Of a DNA stretch of 64,000 nucleotides, positions 46,796-55,468 are shown piece after piece. This DNA comes from Nostoc sp. LPT (GTDB lineage Bacteria > Cyanobacteriota > Cyanobacteriia > Cyanobacteriales > Nostocaceae): assembly GCF_017115165.1 (NCBI RefSeq), contig NZ_JABXKF010000031.1, positions 1-64,000 on the forward strand, given 5' to 3'. The position numbers and the translations under genes were made by a program. The notes under the pieces were generated by a model, which saw only the letters and a list, made by a program, of their open reading frames with translations, was not told the origin of the DNA and made no database searches. Every line of letters begins with the position of its first letter. The stretch's first letter is position 1.

Positions 46796-47671
46796 TCAAT
46801 CCAAAGATTCCATTAACTCAATACACTTGTGCATCTGCTGGTGCATGGTTTCCCTATCAGCATGAAACCTTCGCCCATGACCTGGTAGTACCCACTCAAA
46901 AGAGTAATTAGCCAAGTTACGCATTGATTTAGTCTGTTCTGACCAAGAATACCAGCAGGCACCGTGGAATGCAATCAGTTGGTGCAAGCTTTCTGACCAA
47001 GCGAGATGGTCGCCAGTGAAGAGGAACTTATTTTTGTAAAGTAGGACAGTTTGTCCTTTAGTGTGACCGGGAACTGGGATAATTAATAAATCTGGAGTCA
47101 AAGTAAATGGTTCAGAACCAGTTAGCTGTATTTCTACATTGCGAGTATCGGCAGTAATATCATCAGTATGAAGGATGCGATCGCACTGAAAATGCTCGGC
47201 AAACTTTTGATGATCTGCGACATCATCCTTATGAGTTAGGTACATATAACGAATTGGCCCCAGTTCCTCTAAACGCTTGACTAAAGGCGGCGTAAAGCGG
47301 GGAGAATCCACTAAAATATTACCTTCTGGAAGTTTAATTAAATAGCTAGCAGCACCATAAGATTTTTCGGAATGATAGCCGCAATGGTAAACATTTTCTG
47401 CTACTAATATTGGAAACTTTTCTTGAGCAACTTTGATATCTTTTGGTTTCTCAACTGTACCAATAGAACTAGTAGGACAAGCTAAAAGTGCTTCAAGGGC
47501 TGCTAATCTTTCTGTATTATTCGCAGGTTGATGATAAACCACCGACTGTTGATCGACACGAGAAAATACTTCAGGAGTCATCCAGCGACAAGTATCACAA
47601 TCAATACAGGTAGTGTCTACATAAAAATCGCCGTTAACATTTTGGGAGCGACGCTGATTTAAATGAGCCAT
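46796..47671 (-). CDS. ferredoxin-like / MBL-fold hydrolase
   Basis: A 291-residue protein. The N-terminal 75 residues carry a four-cysteine ferredoxin-like pattern (CIDCDTC at 22-28 and CP at 65-66), suggesting a single iron-sulfur cluster. The rest is a metallo-beta-lactamase fold: YLTHKDDVADH at 145-154, VPGHTKGQTVLLY, LFTGDHLAW and VLPGHGRRFH. The first metal motif has the H-x-D-x3-DH spacing of a cyanobacterial/plant subfamily, not HxHxDH. The substrate is unknown; a hydrolase coupled to redox state is plausible. An internal 157-bp piece of this gene is duplicated at 52211-52367. Confidence 0.85.
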   Translation of the reverse strand: MAHLNQRRSQNVNGDFYVDTTCIDCDTCRWMTPEVFSRVDQQSVVYHQPANNTERLAALEALLACPTSSIGTVEKPKDIKVAQEKFPILVAENVYHCGYHSEKSYGAASYLIKLPEGNILVDSPRFTPPLVKRLEELGPIRYMYLTHKDDVADHQKFAEHFQCDRILHTDDITADTRNVEIQLTGSEPFTLTPDLLIIPVPGHTKGQTVLLYKNKFLFTGDHLAWSESLHQLIAFHGACWYSWSEQTKSMRNLANYSFEWVLPGHGRRFHADRETMHQQMHKCIELMESLD

Positions 47672-47861
47672 ATTAATCCTTTTGCTTCCAGGTGCTTCTT
47701 GGGGAGCGATAAACCTTATATCCCTACGCTAGCAAAAGTAACTTGAGACTGTAGCCGCCACTAGAAATAAATCTGCTCAAAAATATCAAGACTCGTGAAA
47801 CCCAGTAAGCATAAATTGGGAAAACTGAACATAGACACTATCTGCTGACATATTCCTAAAT

Positions 47862-48941
47862 ATGCTTTACTGTTCTAATTCCAGTTGTTTAAATCCCTTT
47901 ACCTCTGATCACAATAAGTTTTGCATTAAGTGTGGAAAAACACTCACACCATTATTCAGAAACCGTTTTCGGGTAATACGACTTTTGGGTGAGGGTGGAT
48001 TTAGCAGAACTTATGAAGCTAGGGATGCAGATAAAATAGATGAACCTTGCGTAATTAAGCAATTTGTCCCTCAATTTGAAGGAACGGCTGCACTTGAGAA
48101 AGCTACAGAGTTATTTAAGCAAGAAGCGAAGCGTCTGTATGACTTGGGAGAACACCCGCAAATTCCCCGCCTGATTGCTTATTTTGAACAGGATAAGCGG
48201 CTTTATTTGGTACAAGAGTTGATTCAGGGGCAGAATTTATTACAAGAATTGCAGCAGCAGGGAGCCTTTAGCGAAGAAAAGATAAAACAGCTTTTAACTG
48301 ATTTATTACCTATCCTGAAATTTATCCATGAACGCGGTGTAATTCACCGAGATATTAAACCAGAAAATATCATGCGCCGCCAGGATGGCAAGTTAATATT
48401 AATTGATTTTGGTGTTTCTAAACAAATTACAAAAACTTTTGTAGGTGTTGGTACAACAGTAGGAACGCCTGGATATACACCATTAGAGCAAATGCGTGGT
48501 CAAGTTTTCCCTGCAAGTGACCTTTATAGTTTGGGTGTAACTTGTATTCGGCTATTAACTCAATGTTTACCAAATGCAGATGGTTCTGATGAACTTTATG
48601 ATGCAGTAAATGGTAAATGGAAATGGATAAATTATCTACTCCAAGAGACAAATATTACACCTTTTTTGATTAAAGTTTTAGATAAATTGATTGAGGACTA
48701 CGCTAAAGAACGCTATCAATCGGTAGATGAGGTATTTCTAGATTTAGATTTTTGTAATAAGCCACAATCTAATCGAGATATAGATTTAAAATCGAATACA
48801 ACTAAGTTAAGTGGAGAAGATTGGAGACAACGGAAAAATTGGGGAACCCGTGGAAGCTGGGACAGTTCGAGGGACTGGGATAGTGGGGAAATTTCGGGAG
48901 ATTGGGATAGTTGGGAAAGTTACGGAGATTTTAGATTTTAA
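47862..48941 (+). CDS. serine/threonine protein kinase with zinc-ribbon N-terminus
   Basis: A 359-residue kinase. It begins with a four-Cys motif (C4-x4-C9, C21-x2-C24) typical of cyanobacterial Ser/Thr kinases, then the kinase core: glycine loop LLGEGGFSRTYEA, CVIKQF, catalytic loop VIHRDIKPENIM, DFGVSKQI, and the activation segment GTPGYTPLEQ. The C-terminal 45 residues are rich in Trp, Asp and Arg/Ser (GSWDSSRDWDSGEISGDWDS) and replace the usual membrane or repeat domain. It is cytosolic. The first part of the gene and its leader are duplicated in truncated form at 52372-52492. Confidence 0.92.
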   Translation: MLYCSNSSCLNPFTSDHNKFCIKCGKTLTPLFRNRFRVIRLLGEGGFSRTYEARDADKIDEPCVIKQFVPQFEGTAALEKATELFKQEAKRLYDLGEHPQIPRLIAYFEQDKRLYLVQELIQGQNLLQELQQQGAFSEEKIKQLLTDLLPILKFIHERGVIHRDIKPENIMRRQDGKLILIDFGVSKQITKTFVGVGTTVGTPGYTPLEQMRGQVFPASDLYSLGVTCIRLLTQCLPNADGSDELYDAVNGKWKWINYLLQETNITPFLIKVLDKLIEDYAKERYQSVDEVFLDLDFCNKPQSNRDIDLKSNTTKLSGEDWRQRKNWGTRGSWDSSRDWDSGEISGDWDSWESYGDFRF

Positions 48942-49022
48942 GTTTTAGAGATGCGACGCCGAATAGCCCGTCGTAGACATCGCTGTTCCAATTTACAATA
49001 ATTACATCCCAGAGGATTAACT

Positions 49023-49226
49023 ATGAAATGGCGCGTGATTCTTGAATCAGACTTAGAAACAGGCGATTGGGCTGTATGGTGTCCAGAGTTACCTGGCTGT
49101 ACTTCAGCAGGAGAAACTGAAGAAGAAGCTTTGGAAAATATTAAAGAAGCAATTCAATTATATTTACAGCCAGAATTAATTGAGTTAGCCCCTGGTGCGA
49201 TCGCACGAGAGATTATTGTCTCATAA
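49023..49226 (+). CDS. HicB-like antitoxin, solitary
   Basis: A 67-residue HicB/UPF0150 domain (ESDLETGDWAVWCPELPGCT, then SAGETEEEALENIKEAIQLY). The partial RNase H-like fold normally neutralises a HicA toxin. No hicA gene is next to it on this strand; the hicA-hicB pair on the opposite strand is a separate module. The C-terminal DNA-binding domain found in longer HicB proteins is absent. AGAGGATTAACT lies just upstream of the ATG. Confidence 0.82.
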   Translation: MKWRVILESDLETGDWAVWCPELPGCTSAGETEEEALENIKEAIQLYLQPELIELAPGAIAREIIVS

Positions 49227-49243
49227 GCGATCGCGCATATAAT

Positions 49244-49462
49244 TTATAACGCTTCCCACTCATCTCTGCTTGTATTAGCTTGACGTAATATTCTATTTAA
49301 TAAGCTTGGGCTGATATCTCCCTGATGCGGATTGGGAATTGTCAGCTTTAATTCACCTTTCACCATGTATTGATGCTTACCACCTGGGTAAGGCCCATCA
49401 AAACCTGCATCTTTGAAATAACGAATCTGATCCCGCCGATTAATCGATCCAAAGGGTGGCAT
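49244..49462 (-). CDS. hicA: HicA-family toxin
   Basis: A 72-residue dsRBD-fold mRNA interferase. The catalytic His lies in GGKHQYMVKG, preceded by KDAGFDGPYP and followed by LKLTIPNPHQGDISPSLLNR. Its start overlaps the stop of the upstream HicB gene by one base (TAATG), so the two are translationally coupled with the antitoxin first. It appears intact. Confidence 0.88.
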   Translation of the reverse strand: MPPFGSINRRDQIRYFKDAGFDGPYPGGKHQYMVKGELKLTIPNPHQGDISPSLLNRILRQANTSRDEWEAL

Positions 49463-49710
49463 TAGGCAACCTCTTTGGTGAAATTCAGGTCAACACCATC
49501 AAGTATCGGTAGAGTATGACCTAAACGCAATCCTAAAATAATCCATCCTTCAAGAGTATCTTGCAAATCCTCTCGGCAAGCTTCTAATGTTGCAGCGTTT
49601 GCCCACACTCCTTGACACTCTGGAATTTCGCCATAGAAAGTTCCATCCTCAAGCAACTCGTAGGTTGCTTTGTGCATTGCTGTACGAATGTAATTTGTCA
49701 ACATTGCCAA
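49462..49710 (-). CDS. hicB: HicB-family antitoxin
   Basis: An 82-residue HicB partial RNase H-like domain (YELLEDGTFYGEIPECQGVW, then ANAATLEACREDLQDTLEGW). It lies directly upstream of hicA and overlaps it by one base. Antitoxin-first order is the less common of the two known hic arrangements. The first 11 residues (MAMLTNYIRTA) may be an extension and Met12 an alternative start. Confidence 0.85.
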   Translation of the reverse strand: MAMLTNYIRTAMHKATYELLEDGTFYGEIPECQGVWANAATLEACREDLQDTLEGWIILGLRLGHTLPILDGVDLNFTKEVA

Positions 49711-49977
49711 GATATCAGCAAGATTAATGAACTTTGGCTAAAGTATAGCAACGGGCGTTTTGGCTTTAGTATCCAAAGTCAAATTTGGTTAAAATTAGAC
49801 TGTGATTGGATTAAACTAAGCGATCGCATCGGTTGGCGTCTAAACAATTACTGCAAAGAATATTCTGAACTAACTATTTAGTATAAATTCCCCAAAAGGA
49901 GCATTTACCACTTTCTGGGGTGGAGAGGGAAGAAAGTTGATATTTAGTTTTGGGAATATTGAATAGTTGTTTCGTGC

Positions 49978-50442
49978 TTAGAGCGAATCTACTCCAAATT
50001 CCTGCGGACGATGGCGAACCGCCGTATAGGCTTTCATTGGCGGCAATTCTGGTCGTCTTAAAAACCAGTTTTCTGAGGCATCAGAGCCGTAATTAAACCC
50101 CACTATTACCACATACTCTTCCTTGGGCTTATAGGTGTCAATCACATTAAACAACTCAGCATATTCGATCGGCTGTTGTTTCGCTGCTTGCGAGAGCATC
50201 ATCATCTTCCAGGGTTCACTTCTTTGTGCCACATAATGAACCTTGCTCCCGATCGCAGATGGACTTTCTGTGATTGAAAAATCGTTGCCACCGGAATGCT
50301 GGATATTCACGACTTTGTGAAGATAAAGGTAGCCTCGACCTGAGCGCTGATAGAACTTCCACGCCTGGGCGCTAAACAGGACTTCACATTCATCGATGAT
50401 GTTTCTTGCGATTTCGACTCTCAGTTCGCGTTCAGGTGTCAT
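49978..50442 (-). CDS. hypothetical protein downstream of a PIN remnant
   Basis: A 154-residue soluble protein, not recognised. It has an amphipathic N-terminal helix (PERELRVEIARNIIDECEVL), a mixed alpha/beta middle with aromatic residues (YQRSGRGYLYLHKVVNIQHS), and ends EFGVDSL. Its ATG overlaps the stop of the upstream PIN-like fragment by four bases (ATGA), indicating translational coupling. It could be the partner of the former toxin gene or an unrelated gene brought in by the rearrangement. Confidence 0.5.
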   Translation of the reverse strand: MTPERELRVEIARNIIDECEVLFSAQAWKFYQRSGRGYLYLHKVVNIQHSGGNDFSITESPSAIGSKVHYVAQRSEPWKMMMLSQAAKQQPIEYAELFNVIDTYKPKEEYVVIVGFNYGSDASENWFLRRPELPPMKAYTAVRHRPQEFGVDSL

Positions 50443-50654
50443 GTCAGTTCACCCGTGCAGTGGTCAGGCTTCTTGCCCTCATTTATCATGGTAACAGAAG
50501 ATAAATAGACTATTTTGGCTCCTTTTGAAAACCATGCTGGTGAAGTAGTAATTACCTGCTGCCAATGAGCTTGTGCTGCCTGATGATTTTGATCGTTTGC
50601 CAGTTCGAGTTTTAGAAGATAGCTGGTATCGAGAAAAATCTTACGGGTTGGCAT
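50439..50654 (-). pseudogene. chimeric remnant of a PIN-domain toxin
   Basis: From the ATG at 50654 the first 40 residues (MPTRKIFLDTSYLLKLELA, then HQAAQAHWQQVI) form the start of a PIN domain with its first aspartate. After about residue 42 the similarity ends, and an unrelated 28-residue tail rich in Lys and Ser follows before the stop at 50439. The other acidic residues needed for RNase activity are missing. The join suggests a deletion or recombination. Confidence 0.65.
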
Positions 50655-50742
50655 AGAGATAGCGATCGCGATCAATTGAAGCGTCTTAAATCAAATCTCT
50701 ATATAATCCCCTGACCGAGGTGCGAAGCACAAGTGCGTTCCC

Positions 50743-50762
50743 GCTTCTCCTGTAGGAGAAGC
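50743..50762. repeat. short palindrome
   Basis: GCTTCTCC-TGTA-GGAGAAGC is a perfect 8-bp stem followed by TACGCGTA. It is typical of the small palindromic repeats scattered in Nostoc-like spacers, and lies downstream of the PepSY gene. Confidence 0.7.
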
Positions 50763-50792
50763 TACGCGTAGCCGCAGGCATCGCCTAATTCC

Positions 50793-51938
50793 CTACCACT
50801 TCACCTCAGCTGCCACGTTGACCTCTCGTTGAGTGGGCACTTTCACCCGACGGCGATACCACCACATCACGACACCTGTCACCATCAGCACGGTAGGAGC
50901 CAGACCCACAAACACATACAAAACCTGCGTCAGCCGTCCACCGAAGGTGCCAAAATGCACAGAGCCAAACTGATTCAAAATGGCCTCGGCACGGGAGGGT
51001 TTAACGCCATCATTAATCTGAATCACCTTGCCTGTGAATTGATCGAGATAGACTTGCGTTCTCCCATATTGACCTGTTTCCTGAGCCTGCTTTTTGCCCA
51101 CGCGGAATGGTTCTTCCTGTTTATTAGCAAAAGAAACGTAGGTAGTAGTAGCATTGGGAACGGCGGCATCGGCTCGTTGTAGCAGGTCTTTGATCGCCAA
51201 GGGTTGCTGAAGATAAATCGGTTTAGAAACTGGCTCTACGGGTTTTGGTGTCAGGGTTGCGGCATAAATGATATCAGTCACCTTTGCTTGAGGAATGTTC
51301 CAGGCAAAACCGGTGAAGCCAATGAAGGCAAGAAAGACGGCGGTGATGATACCTGCTACTTTGTGAATATCAAAATTTGTGCGTTTGATATGAGCCTTCT
51401 GCCATTTGATTTTGAATCCAGCAATCAATTTGCGCCAACCAGGCCAGAGGATGATACCCGTGATGCTAAGGATCAGAGTTAGAAGGGCAACAATACCCAT
51501 AATCCATTGACCTATATCGCCTGCTAAGAGTTTGTAGTGCAGGCTATAAATGCTGCCAATCCAACTGGTTTCCCACTGACGATCGCCCATAACCTGCCCC
51601 GTATATGGGTTCACAAATACATACCAAACGCGATCGGCCGCATCATTCAACCACACCTGGTAAGGCTGATCGATGTGTTCTGGCAAGCTAACACCGCCAA
51701 TAGTCAAGCCTTTGGAGGCGTAGGCGGTTTTCACAGTGTCTGCGATCGCATGAATTGAAACTCGCTCTTTAGCGGGGATAATGCGACCAAACCGTTGTGC
51801 TAGAACAATGCCATCGATTTCGTGCCAGAAAACCAGCACACTGCCCGTCAATCCAGCGATGCAGAGTAGAGTGCCACCGATTAACCCGAGCCAGCGATGC
51901 AGGTGAAATGCAGTATTGCGAATCGTTTTTGCATTCAT
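50793..51938 (-). CDS. PepSY-associated TM protein
   Basis: A 381-residue membrane protein with four helices: about 15-40 (LHRWLGLIGGTLLCIAGLTG), about 145-163 (WIMGIVALLTLILSITGIIL), about 193-213 (VAGIITAVFLAFIGFTGFAW) and about 345-365 (VLYVFVGLAPTVLMVTGVVM). Conserved His residues flank the helices (FHLHRW, SLHYKLL, FDIHKVAG, VHFGTFGG) and could bind haem or metal. The family often accompanies siderophore uptake as a periplasmic or inner-membrane reductase. No TonB receptor is in the window, so its role is inferred from family alone. Confidence 0.88.
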   Translation of the reverse strand: MNAKTIRNTAFHLHRWLGLIGGTLLCIAGLTGSVLVFWHEIDGIVLAQRFGRIIPAKERVSIHAIADTVKTAYASKGLTIGGVSLPEHIDQPYQVWLNDAADRVWYVFVNPYTGQVMGDRQWETSWIGSIYSLHYKLLAGDIGQWIMGIVALLTLILSITGIILWPGWRKLIAGFKIKWQKAHIKRTNFDIHKVAGIITAVFLAFIGFTGFAWNIPQAKVTDIIYAATLTPKPVEPVSKPIYLQQPLAIKDLLQRADAAVPNATTTYVSFANKQEEPFRVGKKQAQETGQYGRTQVYLDQFTGKVIQINDGVKPSRAEAILNQFGSVHFGTFGGRLTQVLYVFVGLAPTVLMVTGVVMWWYRRRVKVPTQREVNVAAEVKW

Positions 51939-52083
51939 AGATAGACCCTTCTCAAAAACTTAATCCTGTGCCCTTGTCACAGAGCTAGCAAAACAGATTG
52001 CGATAAGCTAAATGAGAATTAATTTTATCAGAACTTACGCATTGTCAATAACTCAATCCTGTACCCTTGTGACGGAGCAGCAA

Positions 52084-52207
52084 GGGACTTCCAACTAAAA
52101 AAATACCCATCGCTTTGGTGAGCAGGGGGCACTCTTGAAGCAGGGGAGGAAAAATCTAACGATCGTCTTCGCTCACAAAATTGAATAATTTAATTTCTGG
52201 AAGTCCC
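52084..52207. mobile_element. 124-bp MITE-like element
   Basis: Perfect 10-bp terminal repeats GGGACTTCCA (52084-52093) and TGGAAGTCCC (52198-52207) bound a non-coding segment. The right end continues inward as ATTAAATTATTCAATTTTGT (minus strand). It lies directly before the truncated duplication and may have helped that rearrangement. An imperfect direct repeat (TCAATCCTGTACCCTTGTGA type) at 51962-51986 and 52053-52079 lies to its left. Confidence 0.55.
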
Positions 52208-52210
52208 TAA

Positions 52211-52492
52211 AACAGTTTGTCCTTTGGTGTGACCGGGAACTGGGATAATTAATAAATCTGGTGTCAAAGTAAATGGTTCAGAACCAGTTAGCTGTATTTA
52301 TACATTGCGAGTATCGGCGGTAATATCATCAATGTGGAGGATGCGATCGCACTGAAAATGCTCGGCAGAAAATGGAAAAACTTAATAGACACCATCTGCT
52401 TATTGTCAAATATGCTTTACTGTTCTAATTCCAGTTGTTTAAATCCCTTTAACCCTAATGACAAATTGTTTATCTCCTGGAAACTAGATTAA
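52211..52492. pseudogene. truncated duplicate of the MBL-kinase intergenic region
   Basis: Positions 52211-52367 copy 47048-47204, the inside of the MBL gene, with a few base changes. Positions 52372-52460 copy the leader and first codons of the kinase gene (about 47815-47910). About 600 bp between them is missing. The kinase copy keeps its ATG at 52412 and reads MLYCSNSSCLNPFNPND before stopping at 52490-52492 after 26 residues. The copy therefore places a kinase promoter region upstream of the conflict cassette that starts at 52641. Confidence 0.85.
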
Positions 52493-52640
52493 TTATTAGG
52501 TTGTTTTCTGAGTATTTCTCAATTTAAATGCCAGATTTTTGTATTTTTAATAGGAACAGCGGCAAAAGTGCAACAATTATGGTCTTGACTTATGTAAAAA
52601 TGAATTTAGCCAAAAATCATACTCTGGGTTGATCATCTAA

Positions 52641-53507
52641 ATGAGTAGTAATGGTCAAATCAAAATTCTGTTTTTGGCAGCAGATCCAAGTGATGCTACA
52701 CGATTACGCTTGGGGCAAGAGTTGCGTGATATTCGTGAGAGACTGCAACTAGCAAAAGAGCGAGATAGATTTATTCTAGACTCCCGTGAATCTGTACGTC
52801 CAGGAGATATCAGCCAAGCAATATTCGATTTTGAGCCGCAGATTGTGCATTTTTCTGGGCATGGAACCAGTACAGGTGAGCTTTGTTTTGAAGATTTACT
52901 TGGAAAATACCAACCTGTACAACCCGATGCTTTAGCGGCGTTATTTGAACTAATAACCGATAAAATAAATTGTGTGGTGTTGAATGCTTGCTATTCCAAA
53001 GCTCAAGCAAAAGCGATCTCAGAACATATTCCTTTTGTCATTGGCATGAATAAAGCAATTGGAGATCCAGCCGCGATCGCTTTTGCTGTTGGTTTTTACA
53101 AAGCATTGGCAGCAAGACGGACGATAGATCAGGCTTACAAGTTCGGTTGTGTAGAAATTAGATTGCTAGGCATTGCAGAACATTTGACTCCAGTGCTGTA
53201 CACCAAACAAAACTCAGTGTCTCTGGTCTTAGAGGTACAGCAGATAGACTCGAACAAATCAAGTGGAGTACTAAATGCAAAGTCAACTAGTTTAAATCCG
53301 GGGCAAAGGCGGCGAATTTTACAGGAAATCGAAAGCCTCCAGCAACAGTATGATTTATTAAGTCAGAAGTTGAGCCGCCTACGGTTGGATTTAGTGATAG
53401 AATCCGGCACTGTCGTCAAGTTTCAGTTAGAAAAGCAGATTGAAAATGCTGAAGCTGAAAGAACACAACTTACTCAACGGATCGAGCAGCTAGAAAACAG
53501 CCTGTAA
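52641..53507 (+). CDS. CHAT protease with C-terminal effector-associated helical domain
   Basis: A 288-residue protein. The CHAT caspase-like domain spans about 7-190 with catalytic His74 (IVHFSGHGTS) and Cys117 (VVLNACYSKAQ). A linker leads to a helical domain at about 222-288 (RRRILQEIESLQQQYDLLSQ, VKFQLEKQIENAEAERTQL). The same domain forms the N-terminus of the next gene's product, so the two probably bind each other. This is the design of effector-associated domain (EAD) pairs in NTPase-controlled conflict systems, where the CHAT domain is the executioner. It is the first gene of a five-gene cassette; the next gene starts 43 bp downstream. Confidence 0.9.
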   Translation: MSSNGQIKILFLAADPSDATRLRLGQELRDIRERLQLAKERDRFILDSRESVRPGDISQAIFDFEPQIVHFSGHGTSTGELCFEDLLGKYQPVQPDALAALFELITDKINCVVLNACYSKAQAKAISEHIPFVIGMNKAIGDPAAIAFAVGFYKALAARRTIDQAYKFGCVEIRLLGIAEHLTPVLYTKQNSVSLVLEVQQIDSNKSSGVLNAKSTSLNPGQRRRILQEIESLQQQYDLLSQKLSRLRLDLVIESGTVVKFQLEKQIENAEAERTQLTQRIEQLENSL

Positions 53508-53550
53508 TAAAAATAGTAATATCTCAATAGTTGGGTATTAAAACTCACAG

Positions 53551-54531
53551 ATGTTCTCAGTTCGGCATTTACAGCAAAAACGGGAAGAACTTCAACAACA
53601 CTACGATGCGTTTAGCGAGAAGATAAGGTTGTTGCGGAATCAACACGCCATTGAAGCGGGGGCTTCAGTAGCTTTTCAGCTAGACAAGGAGATTAAGCGG
53701 GTTGAGGTAGAGCGCGATCGCCTCTTTAAGCAGATTCAGATTATTGAGAGGTCTTGCAAGAGTGAGCCAATACACAATGAACTGTTTCGCCTCAACTACA
53801 TAGCACAGGTACAGTTATTCCGAGAATTTATTACAGAAAAACGTATAGGAGCTTTCTTAGTTCATGGTTCACCAGAATATGGTCAAATCTGGTTACTGAA
53901 GCGTTTGTTAGAGAAAATTCCTGAAAGTACAGTGACTCCCCCAATTCCATTTCATCTCTCACGCCGGACACTTAGGACTGATATTGCAGCCCTATGGAGA
54001 GAGTTGGGTCGTCGGATTGGAGTAGAAGATTTTTCATCCCATGAGGAGATTGCCAGGAATGTAGTTGCTCAATTGAAAACTCAACATATCATCCTAGTTT
54101 TTCACGATCTCGAATGCATCGATGAAACTTATCTGCACGAATTAATCTGTGATTTTTGGTTACCCCTGGTAAACTCAACCTCACAAACAATTTGCTCAAG
54201 CAACGAATTTTTTCTACTAATGTTTTTGCTTGACCAAGATGGTTGTGTCAACACTTGGAATCTTGAGTTTGCAGATTAGCTCGATCTGGTATGGAAACCC
54301 CATATTCCCATTAGGCTACCGATGATTGACCCTTTATCTGAGCAAGTCTTGGTTAACTGGATGGAAAATGCAATTGATGTTTTACCAATCCAGATGACTA
54401 AAAAAATTGACTATACAGTTCAGGTGATTCTAGAGAAGAGTGAAGGCATTCCAGAGCGTGTGTTTGCTCAAATTTTTGGTTTGTGTGGCTGTAACTGGCA
54501 GGAGGAAGAAACTCGGTGGTTAGAACTTTAG
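53551..54531 (+). pseudogene. EAD - inactive-STAND-like adaptor with one in-frame amber codon
   Basis: One frame of 326 codons interrupted only by TAG at codon 243 (54277-54279). Residues 5-66 repeat the helical domain at the C-terminus of the CHAT protein. Residues 72-240 resemble a STAND NTPase that has lost its P-loop: the Walker A position reads HGSPEYGQIWLLKRLL, with Gln where Lys is required. The sequence continues after the stop (LDLVWKPHIPIRLP, MIDPLSEQVLVNWMENAID), and the end overlaps the MoxR gene by 16 bp. If the TAG is not read through, a 242-residue EAD-bearing fragment is made. It is expected to be a ligand-sensing adaptor without ATPase activity. Confidence 0.78.
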
Positions 54532-55466
54532 ACGGAAAGCGACTGAAATACATAGGTAAGGTTCAACCCCAGCCAGGAGAGCAAGACCCGGAGACGGGGC
54601 AAATATTGTATCCCTACCTACCTAGTGAGAAATTGGTAGAGGCTGTGAATTTAGCGATCGCCCTCGAACGCCCTTTACTATTAAAAGGAGAGCCGGGGTG
54701 TGGCAAGACAAAATTGGCTCGTGCAGTGGCTTATGAATTGAATTTACCTTATGAACCTTGGTACATCAAATCTACCAGTCGAGCGCGGGATGGTCTTTAT
54801 ACCTATGATGCCGTTGGCAGATTGCGGGATGCTCAACTTGCTGCTTCCAAAATAGATGAAGAAGCCGCTGTCAAAGCAAAAAATGCTGATGCCTACGTAG
54901 AGTGGGGGCCATTAGGACGTGCCTTTCGCAACGAGCAGCCAACTGTAGTTTTGATTGATGAAATAGATAAAGCTGACATTGACTTTCCTAACGACCTGCT
55001 GTTAGAGCTTGATGAGCAAAGGTTTGAAGTCACAGAAGTAAAACAAAACAGTTCGCTCAAGAAAATTCAGGCAAAGGCAACACCAATTGTTTTTATTACC
55101 AGTAACGATGAGAAAGACTTGCCTGATGCTTTCTTACGTCGTTGTTTATTTCACTATGTCAAATTCCCTGAACGTCAGCAGTTAATCGAGATTGTTAAAA
55201 CTCGGTTTACAGTTTCGCCTTTGGAATTAGTGGACGCAATTATTGACCGCTTTTTAGAACTGCGCGAAGAGATGCGACGGGATAAGGGCGAAGCAGGAAA
55301 AAAGGTCAGTACCAGCGAACTGATGGATTGGGTGCGGATTCTTAGTCATCATCAAGAAGATCAAATTCTCAAAAAGTTAAAAACAGAACTTCTGTATCCT
55401 GGGGTATTGCTGAAGAGTTGGGATGATTATCGCCGTTATGGTGAACAGATGCGAGCGCAGCCATAA
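54516..55466 (+). CDS. MoxR-type AAA+ ATPase
   Basis: A 316-residue AAA+ protein starting with GTG inside the end of the previous gene. Walker A is GEPGCGKT (58-65). Walker B is VVLIDEIDKA (144-153). Sensor 1 is FITSNDEKDLPDAFLRRC, which also contains the arginine finger. MoxR ATPases act with vWA proteins to remodel or activate clients, and the next gene, 2 bp downstream, encodes such a partner. In vWA-MoxR conflict cassettes this ATPase is the regulated motor or checkpoint. It appears intact. Confidence 0.93.
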   Translation: MVRTLDGKRLKYIGKVQPQPGEQDPETGQILYPYLPSEKLVEAVNLAIALERPLLLKGEPGCGKTKLARAVAYELNLPYEPWYIKSTSRARDGLYTYDAVGRLRDAQLAASKIDEEAAVKAKNADAYVEWGPLGRAFRNEQPTVVLIDEIDKADIDFPNDLLLELDEQRFEVTEVKQNSSLKKIQAKATPIVFITSNDEKDLPDAFLRRCLFHYVKFPERQQLIEIVKTRFTVSPLELVDAIIDRFLELREEMRRDKGEAGKKVSTSELMDWVRILSHHQEDQILKKLKTELLYPGVLLKSWDDYRRYGEQMRAQP

Positions 55467-55468
55467 GC

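Noticed and set aside
49023..49462. A single HicAB operon made of the plus-strand HicB and minus-strand HicA
   Set aside because: They are convergent; the HicA gene is coupled by TAATG overlap to its own upstream HicB at 49462-49710.
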